A DNA stretch of 64,000 nucleotides from Eunapius fragilis (Eukaryota; Porifera; Demospongiae; Spongillida; Spongillidae): positions 3,507,955 through 3,571,954 of the forward strand of contig OY811973.1 in assembly GCA_963681505.1 (NCBI GenBank), given 5' to 3'. The stretch's first letter is position 1. Each line of letters begins with the position of its first letter. Both the position numbers and the translations under genes were made by a program. Under the pieces are notes generated by a model. That model was not told the DNA's origin, did no database searches, and saw only the letters and a list, made by a program, of their open reading frames with translations. Below, in pieces: positions 34,994 through 63,774 of this stretch.

Positions 34994-35315
34994 TGTAGCA
35001 ACTGTGATTGAGACTATGGCCACGCACGCGCTGCGACAGAACCCCGAGTTGGGAAGATTCTCAGATAGCCAAATCACAGCGGTACACACAAAACATAAAG
35101 CACACACTCAGCATGCAACCACTGCTTGCCAAGTTCCCACAATGCTTCTCCTCTGCCTCGGTTGTCACAGCTTTTAATAGTGCCGGTCCATCACGTGCGA
35201 AGATGCTTCTAGAAGCTCCTATGCAATCAGGGACATACAGTCTGGCTGCATTAAGTCCAGACATCTAACAATTTACACCCACACTTCTATTATACCTATA
35301 ACAGCAATCACTACA
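34994..35315 (-). repeat. LTR (5' LTR in element orientation)
   Basis: 322-bp terminal repeat, the apparent identical copy of 33028-33349. Confidence 0.92.
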
Positions 35316-36030
35316 ACTACCTTAGCATCAGCCCTGTACAGCTGCATAGCAAGTTTCCCCCCCCCCCCCCCCCCCCCCCCCAATTTCACTGCTGCACTGA
35401 CCTGTACCAGACGTTACTTATTGGAATCAGCTACTCCTTTTTTTTTTTGGCCTTTGTTCACTCCGCGGCTACGACTGGGTGTCAAATTAACACAACGCCA
35501 CTTCAGTACGATTGCTAACAGACTAGAATAGTTCTTTACGTGAACTACGCTATTACTGCGCAACAGCAAGTATTGATAACCCGAGTTATCAATGATCAAT
35601 GTATGATTACATGTAACTTGTAACAATGCAGAGATATACGGACGGGCACTGTACTGGACTGGAATCTGCATTGCTAATCGTATCAGTATGCAGACCCTGC
35701 ACACAATATTTAGCACAGTTTGCACTAAGGATTAAGTGAGACAGATCTATTATGTCTGTAGCGGAAAGATAGCTGCATGTAGATTTAGATATCAAAGGGC
35801 TTCTTAGCAGTATCATTGCACAAATGTACAATTAAATATTATTGGACAGACCATGTATAAATGTAGTGGTGATACCATATTCTCACTATACTTCCCGTCT
35901 GGTTGCACCCAGACATACATGTATGTCAAGTTAACCATTCAATATACATAAACGTTATTAATATATTATCTCTCTTCATACATACACTATTGTGCACTAT
36001 GGCACATGTACGGCACATGTACGCTTGTAA
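35316..36030. other. Intergenic between LTR element and GGT 3' end
   Basis: A poly-C run is at about 35357-35380. A palindrome with arms ATTGATAAC/GTTATCAAT (35572-35593) resembles one at 32611-32632 on the other side of the LTR element. No gene is seen. Confidence 0.4.
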
Positions 36031-47005
<10,975 letters not shown>

Positions 47006-47076
47006 TTCGCAAATAATAATTGAGTACCAGTTATCGAAGTAGTTAGTTAATTATTGTTTCAAACTTTAATAAGAAA
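47006..47076. promoter_or_regulatory. Shared divergent promoter GGT/AK2
   Basis: Only 71 bp separate the two start codons, so both 5' UTRs and core promoters must overlap this AT-rich interval or the first exons. No TATA box or recognisable factor site stands out. Confidence 0.6.
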
Positions 47077-54311
<7,235 letters not shown>

Positions 54312-54893
54312 ACATCAGACTCATTTAGGCAACTTTTCATAGGCATTTGTCAGATGGTTATTTAGTTTTTCTATTAGATGAAGATACACCAGATTTACAC
54401 AGGCAATGGCGCAATAGCTGTTAGATGTAAATGTGTACTGATGGTGACTGCTCTATTCTTTCTACTATTAGATCCATTATAGAGAGCCACACGTAGTAAC
54501 AGTACAGTTGTGTCAGCCGTATTTACTACAAATTCTCTATTCCGATGCCTGATCATGAAATACCGACACATCAATTATGTGTGATTTGCTTCATGCATGG
54601 GATTTAGACAATGTCGACGTAGCTAGCTGCTCATTTTAACCCTTGAAATGCAGGTGCCATGGCAATCAGCTGGATGCCACTTAATAAAAATCCCTATTTG
54701 AGGTTATTCTAAACCGACCACATGTACATGTAATGATAAGTACGTATATGTCGGTACATGTATGCATCACGTACTGTCCTTCGGTCATTTGTTCCTTGGA
54801 TGTGCTTAGTTTCCTCTTGGATAACTCCCACGCTTCCGAAAAGCGGCATTCAATTAATTTGCATTTTCTGGGAGTAGTATGTTGAACGCGATA
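54312..54893. other. AK2 3' flank, no further gene
   Basis: Contains the AK2 3' UTR, and a possible poly(A) signal in TTAATAAAAATCCC near 54682. Confidence 0.5.
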
Positions 54894-55032
54894 GTAGTTG
54901 TAGTCCGACCTTCGCGTTTTGGTATATACCAAACCTACAACTGGATTTGTACCCATCTGATAGCTTATGTGGTTATAATATCCCGGCTTGATACCTGACC
55001 TTCGCGAATTAAGGTTGGGCTAAGTCAACTAC
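54894..55032. mobile_element. Foldback MITE, family C copy 2
   Basis: The ends GTAGTTGTAGTCCGACC and GGTTGGGCTAAGTCAACTAC, with inner CCTTCGCG / CGCGAA and ACCCATCTGATAGCT, match the element at 31785-31926. It lies between the convergent AK2 and SF3B6 3' ends. Confidence 0.7.
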
Positions 55033-55184
55033 AATCGCTTGCGTCCAAGATTACTTCATTACCGCCCCCTCCCCCCCCAAGTTTCGGGGAACAGTAAGGA
55101 CAAGCTAAAAACGGCACAATGATCATTTTGTCAATGGAGTGCGGAGAACAGTGTGTTAGGATGAACGAGTCAATGCTGAAGCAA

Positions 55185-57025
55185 TCAGTCTTTTCCTTCG
55201 ACATCAATGCCATATTTCGACTTCAACAGCTCGATCTGTTCTCGTTTGAGATCCTTGTTCATTTTCTTAAACGCCTGCAGTAGAGAAACAAAATTAGCAA
55301 ACCTGTTTCCAATTATTTTGTCATTCATTAATAACTAATATAGCGACTGGAAAGGCATCAGACAAATAGCTCGTATCGTTTCTTCAGAGTGCATAGAAGG
55401 CACTTAGAGTTGGATTTACACTCATCACTTGCCCCTCCGATCGCGAACAGCATTGCATCACGCGACATCGGGCTAAGGCCTGCTCGGGCGCACGTACCTT
55501 ATGTGGCTGGTAGTAGAGCACCACGAGGTACCGGTTGCACACGTTGAACCCCGACAGATGCTCGCACGCGTTCTTTGCGTCGAAGATGTCCTCGTACACA
55601 ACGAAGGCAGTTCCCTTTGTGTTAGCGGCACAACCCCTGCAGAGAATTAGCGGCAAATCTCTCGCTCACTTGAACCGACACTATACATCAACCACTTACA
55701 GTCTGATCTGGCGAAGAGCTCCGTACTTGCCGAAAATGTCGTACATTTCTTCGGTCGTAATTTCGAAAGGTAGGTTTCTAGAAATAGGGATGCAGTGAAA
55801 TCAGTAGCGAAACCAGGGTAATACGCTCACCATCATCAGAAATGCGTGCATGCTGGCCACCTACAGCACGTTGCAGCACAGGCGACACGTGCAAGTAAAA
55901 TACACGTGATGTACAGTTCACGTGACATTATAACCACAAATAGATTGAGGGTGTTAGTGTCAACTTTACCACACTCCCATGAAATCATCAATCCAGTCAC
56001 AATCCAACAACACAACAGCCAAACACAAACATAACAGCACACACAACCCTTCATTAGCAGAGCAGGAATGGGCTATTCCATTATTTAACCCTACATTCCT
56101 ACACATGACAATAAATGAAGTTGATGCTCAGAAAAATAGGGGGTTGTTCAGAAATATGTCCCAGAAGTGCAAGGGGGGGGGGGAGATAAAATTGAAGCCT
56201 GACCAGGGGTGGTTCCCCCTTTTAGGTTACATTTCCAATTACTGTCATCTGCAGACGTGTATGGTTAAATAATGGAAACAGCCCAGTGATCAAACCGTGC
56301 AGCGAGGCACCGTCGCCTAAACGAATTTTCCATACCAATGGAGGCAGGGTGTGTAAAAAATGTGGTATCAAAATATTGACATGGCAACAGAAGGTATGGC
56401 AGTGATGATGCACGCGTGGTTGTTCTCACTTGCCAGGACAACACTACGGTATTTTAAAAAGCTGGACACAGCAATGTTACACACCAGTCCTAGTGCCACC
56501 GTTTTATCCTACTTCTGATTCAGTTCCCTTCACCAAGGAGATACGTTTCCAATTGAACAGTTTGGACATTGCAGTGATTTAACACAAACATCAAGATGCC
56601 TTTGTATCCCATATTTATCAATACACGTCACAGCTCATAGACGTGGTCAAGGTTATACACCACGCTATTAATATCCGTATCCACACCATGTAGTAGCAAT
56701 TAGCTTGAACTAAACGAAGACACCTACCCAACATTTTTAAAAAGAAATATAATGTAGGCCTATGTACAACGTTCAAAATACGGTACCACGCGTACTATAT
56801 GATTGGAAACTGAACCAAAAACAGCCCTTAGTGATAAACTACATCCAATAGTGTTCAAAAAGCGAACCACATGTAAGGTGCTTAAATTGTGCCCGTAGCA
56901 CATACCTCACATAAAGAATCCTGTTCACTTCTGGCGGCAAACGAACCTACAACGGAATGCTGTATAATAGAAAATGAACTTGTTAGAGATCTTACATTTG
57001 CCCTCCTCGCGGCTGCTAGCGCCAT
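55185..57025 (-). CDS. SF3B6: Splicing factor 3B subunit 6 (p14), 5 exons
   Basis: Exons: 57025-56996, 56946-56906, 55777-55700, 55636-55498, 55274-55185. All are GT..AG and in phase; 378 nt, 125 aa, the same length as human SF3B6. It is a U2 snRNP subunit that contacts SF3B1 and the branch-site adenosine. Sequence: [23 protein letters not shown]2-type [22 protein letters not shown]1-type [44 protein letters not shown], and a C-terminal helix ending [10 protein letters not shown]. There is a single RRM with the conserved [10 protein letters not shown] strand. It starts 136 bp from the TPD52-like gene, divergently, and converges with AK2. Confidence 0.96.
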
Positions 57026-57161
57026 TTTGTTATTAGTCACGAAACAAACATCACGTGCAACACGGGCTTAGTCGACATTTCGTAATTGGTATTAGGGCCA
57101 CTCGTGATTTGTTATATCATTTTGTGGCAGTATTCATTATAGTCTTAAGTGAACTCTAGCG
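57026..57161. promoter_or_regulatory. Shared divergent promoter SF3B6/TPD52-like
   Basis: 136 bp between the start codons, with a palindromic E-box CACGTG at 57052-57057. No clear TATA box. Bidirectional use is inferred from geometry only. Confidence 0.6.
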
Positions 57162-60100
57162 ATGGCAGAGACAACCAGCGACATAAGTACCAGCGGTAAG
57201 GAACGTTCTTGCGTACGAAGGAATAACAGAGAACAGCGGCCTAGCAAAAAAAAAAAAGAGGGGGGGGGGGGGGGGGGGGGCGTTAATAATACAACCCAAC
57301 AGTTGCTGAGTTCGTGTGTCTGTGTGTGCGTATGTGTGTGTATGTGTGTGTGCGTGTGTGTGTACGTATGTGGGCGTGAGTGTGTGCCCGCGCTTGCGTG
57401 CGTATATGTGAGTGTAAGTGTTGTAGCTACGTATGTAGAAAGTATAGCTCTTTATCGCGCGCGGAACTATTACGTCACAGTTCATACGGAAGAGATGGAA
57501 ACGACACCCTCAAGTCCGGAAACGACCGGCGACCCTACGGTTCAGTTGGAACCCACCCAGAATGAAATGGAGAGGGAGCGTCTGCAGCACCAGGCGGAAT
57601 CGGTAAGTCATTGTTGGAGCAGCTGGTAAAAGAATGACGTGATTTTTGTTCTGTGAGTAGCATCTGTGTTCTGTTGTTATATTTTCATTGCTTTTGAAGT
57701 CATGAATTTTTTAAAAACAATCAACGGGTACACAAGTTTTGAAATACACGTATAAGCACCTTTTTCCTCCCCCTTCTTCATCATCCTGTCTCCACTCCCA
57801 CACCTTTTGGCTGTTTATACTCTCACCCATTCCATCCCTCACATTCTCCCTCTCTCCCTCATCTCTCTCTCCCTACCTCCCTCTCCACATATCTCAGCTG
57901 CAAGATGAGATTACCCTCCTGAGGCGTCAGCTGGTCCAGAAGGAGCAGGAGCTAGGCGAGGTCAAGAAGCTTCTTGGGATCACACCTCTGACTGAGCTGA
58001 AGCAGAGCATGCAGCACGGGTTTGAAGCCGTCGGCAACAAATGGAAGGAAGTTACCGACACACCAACGTAAGTCATACCTGTGCCAGCATTTTTTTTTTT
58101 TTTTTTTAATCCCATTACGGAGGTATAAAATACCCATATTTTGTGGCCTCTGTGCCCATTTCTGCCTTCCTGATATATAAAACAGTTATAAGAGAATTGA
58201 TGAGACCTTGACAACATGGAAGAGTAAAGTTCAAGACTCGGAAGCGTAAGTTTTAAGTTGCCCAAGTCCTCTCGTTGCTCCAACCCCCCCTTACCTCACA
58301 TTTCATGGGGTGTGCCCGTGGTTCATTGCTATTTGTCCCCCCTCCTGAATTTAACCACACACACGTACCCACACCCACCATATGCACTATACTAGGGCGT
58401 ACCCACACCCACCATATGCACTATACTAGGGCATACCCACACCCACCATATGCACTATACTAGGGCGTACCCACACCCACCATATGCACTATACTAGGGC
58501 ATACCCACACCCACCATATGCACTATACTAGGGCGTACCCACACCCACCATATGCACTATACTAGGGCGTACCCACACCCACCATATGCACTATACTAGG
58601 GCGTACCCACACCCACCATATGCACTATACTAGGGCGTACCCACACCCACCATATGCACTATACTAGGGCATACCCACACCCGCCATATGCACTATACTA
58701 GGGCGTACCCACACCCACCATATGCACTATACTAGGGCATACCCACACCCACCATATGCACTATACTAGGGCGTACCCACACCCACCATATGCACTATAC
58801 TAGGGCATACCCACACCCACCATATGCTATATACTAGGGCTTGCTTACATTTGTATCCTTGTGCAATGACCCGTGGGTGTCCTTTGAACTTTGCAAATGC
58901 CAGCATGTGCAGTGTTTGAGGTCAAAGGGGCAACCTAGAGGGGATAGCTGTTACCTCATTCTGTTTACTCTGGGTGGCCATTGTGAGGCACAACTGCTGG
59001 CTGTGTCGGGTCATTGTGGGATATCTGGCTGGTCAGCTGTTTGATATTTTACTACTATTGTGTGTTAGGTTTCGTTGTGTGAGCCATTGTGCAGGTGTGT
59101 GTGTGTGGTTTGTTGCACACTTGACGTTGGTGGTGGAAGTAGAGTCCTGGTGATTTCATGCGCAGGTGTGGGTTGTGTACCAACCAAAGCAATGAATAAC
59201 AGGGCCTATGAATAGCTGAGGTGGAGCAGGTCAGAGGGTGGTGACTGGTGTTTAGAGAGAGGTGGTGGTTCTTTGTGTGGTGAAGGGGTGATGAGGTGTG
59301 CCTTGATAAGGGTGAAGGTGGCAATGCTAATTAGTGATGGGACAGTGATTCCCAGTGATGTGCAGATGAGCAGATGGTTGTACATTGGAGGATAGATAAA
59401 AGAAGCAGGTTGTGCCAATACTGGTGCCCAGGATGTGACCATTGAGAAGGGCTTTTCCTAATTATTACTGTATTCCCTGACATTGGCATTGGATATTCAA
59501 ATGCTTTGACATACCTGCAAAAAAAAAGGGGGTATTGATAATGAATTGTCAGCAAAGGTGTACTATTTACATAGTATGGCTGCCTACAATTATAGCCTGT
59601 GTGTGTTTTGCATGTGTACCTTTAATGTGTTATGTGTGTGTGTGTGTTGTGTGGTTTTAACTTCCATCAGCCCCCACTCACCTTTGCATTAATGTTGCAG
59701 GCAGGTTTTGTGTTCTGAGAGGGGGGGGGGGGGGGGGGGGGTAATGCTCTGGGTGTATTGCTGAGTAGAGCTGGGCCTCAGACCCTGAGAGGTAAACTGA
59801 TAGAGCCAGTTATGAACTCAATAATTAAGTAGGTTTATCGTATACATTTTGTGGCCACTACAAAGAAGGGTGTGGCCTGTTCGGAGGCTAAGCATATGAC
59901 CATTGTTACGATGCACACCTGCATTTGCGCAGATACCAAAAGACAAAGGCCACACTCAGTGAAGGTGGGAAGAAAGCCACAGATGCCCTGTCCAGTGCTG
60001 GTACCAAGATAAAGTCAGTTAATGTGCACATCCTCAAAGCATCAGCCTTTGACAAATTTTTATTTTTTTCCCCCTTGTCTATTTGGTTGGGAACCTAAGG

Positions 60101-60761
60101 GAGAACGAAACAGTCAAGTCCCTTGGCGAGAAGACCAGTGCTGCATTCAAGCGTACCGGGACATACATCAAGGAGAAGGGGACTGTGATTAAGGTACGAC
60201 CGGACCAGATGGGGGGGGGGAGCATCCTGTCATTGGGCAGTGGGCTATGCGTCATTCTCCATAGCAAGTACTGTAACATACCTGCGTCAAGGGTATCTTT
60301 CACCCCATAAAAACTTGTTCTAGCATTTCTCTGCCAGTGTCATTCATTTTGGATTTATGTATGACTGAAGTAATAGTGTTACGGGTATCACTCCTTAGAA
60401 GCAATAAAATTGATTAAATTTTTTTTCACCAACTGTATCAGCTCCGGTGGTGATACTGGAGCCATTATGGCAATGCCCATGGTGAAACTGGAAACTTGCC
60501 ATAGTTTAGTCTTAGTTGCATCTCTTATGGCAAATAAATCAACAAAAACAAATTTCACTTTCATTGGGACATCATATTACGCCAGTCAGTGTGTACAATG
60601 ATCTGTGTTCTGTTAGCTGGTGGTATGTTTGTAGTGGTTCTAAACAGGTACGTTGTGCGTTCACATTGCAGACAAAGGTGATGGGATCGATGGACGGCAC
60701 AGACACGGCTGCCTCCAATGAGGAGACCGTGGTCCATGATGAGCCTACACCAAGCAAGTAG
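57162..60761 (+). CDS. TPD52: Tumour protein D52 family (TPD52-like), 7 exons
   Basis: Exons: 57162-57195, 57481-57602, 57898-58067, 58186-58245, 59933-60013, 60100-60193, 60672-60761. All are GT..AG and in phase; 651 nt, 216 aa. D52 proteins are small coiled-coil adaptors of membrane trafficking that form homo- and heteromers. The N-terminus is acidic and disordered. From residue 53 comes the coiled coil LQDEITLLRRQLVQKEQELG, then KKLLGITPLTELKQSM, a W..V....YK segment, TWKSKVQDSEAYQKTKATLS, and SLGEKTSAAFKRTGTYIKEK. The exon 6 acceptor (60098-60099, CCTAAG) is the least certain junction. Intron 1 has A, G and TG runs; intron 4 has a 34-bp minisatellite. A poly(A) signal AATAAA lies at 60940. 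Confidence 0.93.
57310..57400. repeat. Imperfect (TG)n, TPD52 intron 1
   Basis: TGTGTG/TATGTG run after a G run (57260-57280). Confidence 0.8.
58341..58850. repeat. 34-bp minisatellite, ~14-15 units
   Basis: Units of GCGTACCCACACCCACCATA plus TGCACTATACTAGG, with GCGTAC/GCATAC variants, directly joined without spacers. In TPD52 intron 4. Confidence 0.92.
59719..59742. repeat. Poly-G run, TPD52 intron 4
   Basis: Uninterrupted G run of over 20 nt, one of many long G/C homopolymers in the window. Confidence 0.9.
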
Positions 60762-60939
60762 ACGTGGCAATGGATCCAGTACTGTTAATAACTTGCGATA
60801 TAATTTGTAAAGAGCCCTTTTATTATTCAAACACCATTTTTTTTTTTTTGGCTGTACTTTTTTGTGTTCTGTTGAGAGATATATAGACCTGTGATGAAAG
60901 CAGCTGTGCCATCTTTTTAATGTAGAGGCATACGGTTGT

Positions 60940-60945
60940 AATAAA
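60940..60945 (+). terminator. Poly(A) signal of TPD52-like gene
   Basis: AATAAA about 180 bp after the stop codon. Confidence 0.55.
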
Positions 60946-61277
60946 TCTAACTATGCTTGGGGGTGCTGATAAGATTATCTGTGTTGTGTGAAGGACACCA
61001 CCACTACATGAATATGAGGCATCCTCATAAGGGTCCACTGGGGGGGAGGGGGGGGAGGGCTTTAAGTTCCCAGGCTCCATAGTTCAATATATAAACCTTG
61101 TGCACATAAGATTACAAGGGATTTCCCCCCCCCCCCCCACACACAACACTCAGAATATGAGGTTTCTCTATTCAGCTTGGAGTAACAAGAATCATGGTGG
61201 CACACAGGTAGAAGTGATGTATATCTATATATATAGATCCCCATTTCTTTATGGGCAAGGCCACTTCTCAAATCTGT

Positions 61278-61283
61278 TTTATT
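61278..61283 (-). terminator. Poly(A) signal of P450 gene
   Basis: AATAAA on the minus strand, about 170 bp beyond the stop at 61451. Confidence 0.5.
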
Positions 61284-61450
61284 AAATTTGAGAAACAATT
61301 TAATTAGTTTTACTCTGCTGTTAAGATGCATTTTGCATTGATGTTAAAATACATCTAATTGATTTGAACACCTAAAGAAGTTATTAAAAATAACCTAAAT
61401 GTCATCAAGGTCCAGTTCATTTAAAAAAATGCGCTTCCTTGCTATAAGTC

Positions 61451-61596
61451 TTAGAGATATCTGGAGAGCAGTGTGCACATGACTTCATCGGAGGGGGATT
61501 TTGTGGTTCTTTCCACAATGTCCAACTTGTACCCCTGGGGGAGGGTGATCGCAAATTTCTGGACAAGTCTAGATAAGATCAATTTTGCCTCCATCT

Positions 61597-61670
<74 letters not shown>

Positions 61671-61817
61671 CAAAACAAGTGGCATGTATGGCACAAAATA
61701 AAAAGTAACGTGAACTCTAACCATCGCAAAGTGCCTTGCAATGCAGGAACGGCTGCCCACACAAAATGGGAAGTATACGTATGGACTGGGCCTGAGGAAT
61801 AAGAGCTGCATGACAGG

Positions 61818-61887
<70 letters not shown>

Positions 61888-63368
61888 AATGTAAGGTGCT
61901 GCAAACCTCTTGCTTGTGGGACCGAAGCGAGACGGATTGAAGGTGTGTGGATCTTCAAAATACTGGGGCATTTTGCACATTGCTCCAGTATGAACCTGTA
62001 AATAGATCGACACAATAATGTGTCAAAGCCTTCATGTTTCGGCACCAAGGCTTAAAGTTGTGTCTTAACTGACAACTTTGGAATCACCTTGTCATAATGG
62101 ACACACATGACAGCATACACTAACTACTGTTGTGAGCCCACCACAACAAATTTGGCCAATTGCTTAACCCCCCTCCCCCCCTCCCCCCCTCCCCCCCCCC
62201 CCACACACACACACACACACACACACGCATATCCATTAAAATCAACTAAACTGAAACTTCGACCCAATTCATGGATGCGCAATTATTAATACCCATAGAC
62301 AATCATGTTATGTAAATCCTTACTACTGCAGACAACAACAGATTGACCGTCATGATCTATTTGGAGGGGCACACCCACTTCATTATCTCACATGTGAGCT
62401 AGTGAAACACACCGACACTTTCGATGAATTTTCCCTTCAATTTATTAATTTTTTTAAATTTTGGAACTGGTCTGTTCACTCCTCACAGCCAGAACAGAGC
62501 ATATCAAAGAAAGCGATGCTCACACTGTGCAAACAGCAGCTAGCTCACACTGTGCAAACAGCAGCTAGCTCACACTGGGTAAACAGCAGCTAGCTCACAC
62601 TGGGTAAACTCACAAGCATGTTTGCTCCAGCAGGGATGTGGAAGCCATTTAGAGTCAACCCCCCAGGAGGGCACTGTCTTGCAAAACCTCCAACTACTCC
62701 AGGCAGTCTCATGGTTTCCTCAATCACCTGAACACATACATAGCATACAATGTGTTACCAAGAGACCTCTAATTAATCGTATTCTCCACATCTTCCCCCC
62801 ACCCATCTCTATCTGTACACATCATCTCCTCCTCTCCCTCTCCCTCTAATGGCGGTAATCTGCATGCACATGTACCTGCTCTGTGTACTTGAGCCTGTCT
62901 AGGTCCTCAGCAGTGACCCTTTCCCTCTCTCCAAGCACCTCTTCTATCTCAGACAGTAGCCTCCCCAGCACCTGAGGATGTGTGTGGACCTGCACAACAG
63001 CAAACAGCACAGTGTTTGCCAGGGTTTCCACTCCTGGGGGTGGGGGGTGGAATGTGTCTGCAATACTATACCAGGAAAGGGGTGGGGGGAAGACCTTACC
63101 ACCTATGTAGAAAGTAACAAAGTCGTCAACTAGAGTCTCAATGTCAGCAGTCTGATCGATGGCTGCATGTTGTGAGGATGAGCTCAAAGAGGGGAGGGAC
63201 AGAAGCCAACCATGTACCTTCCACCTTAAGGATGTGGGAGAGGATATCAAGAGGGACCTCCTCCCCATCCTCCATGGCCTTGATGCGGTTCTGGATACAG
63301 TTTCTACCAATCGCTCTCAAAGTTCTGGCTACTTCACGATAGTGTTCAGCTTCACGTGGGTGGAAGAA
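61451..63368 (-). CDS. Cytochrome P450, CYP46-like, C-terminal half
   Basis: Exons in coding order: 63368-63218, 63162-63100, 63033-62876, 62727-62614, 61995-61907, 61791-61722, 61594-61451. All are GT..AG and in phase; 789 nt, 262 aa plus stop. The N-terminal half lies beyond the window. Landmarks: DGEEVPLDILSHILK, closely like CYP46A1 (RGEEVPADILTQILK); I-helix GGVETL, where the usual A/G-G-x-D/E-T-T/S ends in Leu; K-helix ExxR in EETMR; EDPHTFNPSRFGP; heme loop FPFCVGSRSCIA with the Cys ligand and Ala where Gly is usual. The C-terminus is VERTTKSPSDEVMCTLLSRY. CYP46 enzymes hydroxylate sterols at the ER membrane; the substrate here is unknown. The last two introns are short and mostly TG/CA repeats. 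Confidence 0.9.
61600..61669. repeat. (TG)n forming P450 intron 6
   Basis: A TG run fills more than half of the 127-bp intron 61595-61721, ending (sense) in CACACACACGTGCAG at the acceptor. Confidence 0.95.
61818..61887. repeat. (TG)n forming P450 intron 5
   Basis: A TG run with one GGTG interruption in the 115-bp intron 61792-61906. Confidence 0.95.
62190..62226. repeat. C run plus (CA)n, P450 intron 4
   Basis: A C-rich stretch (62167-62201) followed by (CA)n, in the intron between exons 62727-62614 and 61995-61907. Confidence 0.9.
62515..62612. repeat. 25-bp repeat at a P450 donor
   Basis: Four units of GCTCACACTGTGCAAACAGC plus AGCTA. In the sense direction they begin just after the exon donor at 62613 (GTGAGTTTACCCAGTGTGAG), so the donor's downstream bases are part of the repeat. 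Confidence 0.8.
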
Positions 63369-63369
63369 C

Positions 63370-63760
63370 TGTGAAGAGGTAATAACTAATTCGATATCGC
63401 AATTTGGCACTATTTTTACTTGTTTCTCAAAAATTATTCTTGCCACACTAAACATCAACTCTAGGACATAAGTTCTATTTTCATGCTTTGGAGTTTTATA
63501 TAATTAACTTTGCGACATCAGGGAGGTGCACTGCGATAATATTATAAGTACATGTATAGGAGATGTTGGTAGTTTAGTGGCTTGGTAAACGTTGGGAGAC
63601 CTTACTATGCAGACCACTAACATACCACAAACATATTGTTGATTGGGTAACATGCCTAACCAGGACTAGTTAGTGCACCACTATATGTGAGTGAGGCCAC
63701 ATCAAAACATTTATGCTAGTTGTGTAGGTGATGGTGTAAAAATGGAAATTATGATAGTGG
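63370..63760. other. Upstream intron of P450, nothing seen
   Basis: No exon with P450 similarity. Earlier exons must lie beyond 64000. Confidence 0.45.
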
Positions 63761-63774
63761 GCTTTGTAATGTAA

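Larger units (their letters stand above)
33028..35315 (-). mobile_element. LTR retrotransposon (Ty3/gypsy-like), internally deleted
   Basis: LTRs 33028-33349 and 34994-35315 are both 322 bp, start TGTAGCAACT, end ACTACA, and look identical by eye. The 5-bp target duplication ACTAC sits at 33023-33027 and 35316-35320. On the minus strand the 5' LTR is followed directly by TTGGCGACGAGGGAAAC (primer-binding-like), and the 3' LTR is preceded by GAAGGGAGAAG (polypurine tract). At ~2.3 kb it is less than half of an autonomous element. It has only one ORF, a Gag-integrase fusion, so it must borrow reverse transcriptase. Equal, matching LTRs argue for recent insertion. Confidence 0.92.

Noticed and set aside
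34244..35011. Plus-strand frames within the LTR element
   Set aside because: They are antisense shadows of the Gag-integrase ORF.
33042..35268. Identical 86- and 67-codon frames at two places
   Set aside because: They lie inside the two copies of the LTR and merely reflect the repeat.
56889..57071. Plus-strand 60-codon frame
   Set aside because: It is antisense to SF3B6 exons 1-2.
57196..57480. Direct reading through TPD52 intron 1 (KKKKEGGGGGGG...)
   Set aside because: It consists of homopolymer and TG-repeat translation; splicing 57195/57481 gives a clean in-phase N-terminus.
58341..58850. CRISPR-like array of 34-bp repeats
   Set aside because: Units are directly adjacent without unique spacers and lie in a eukaryotic intron.
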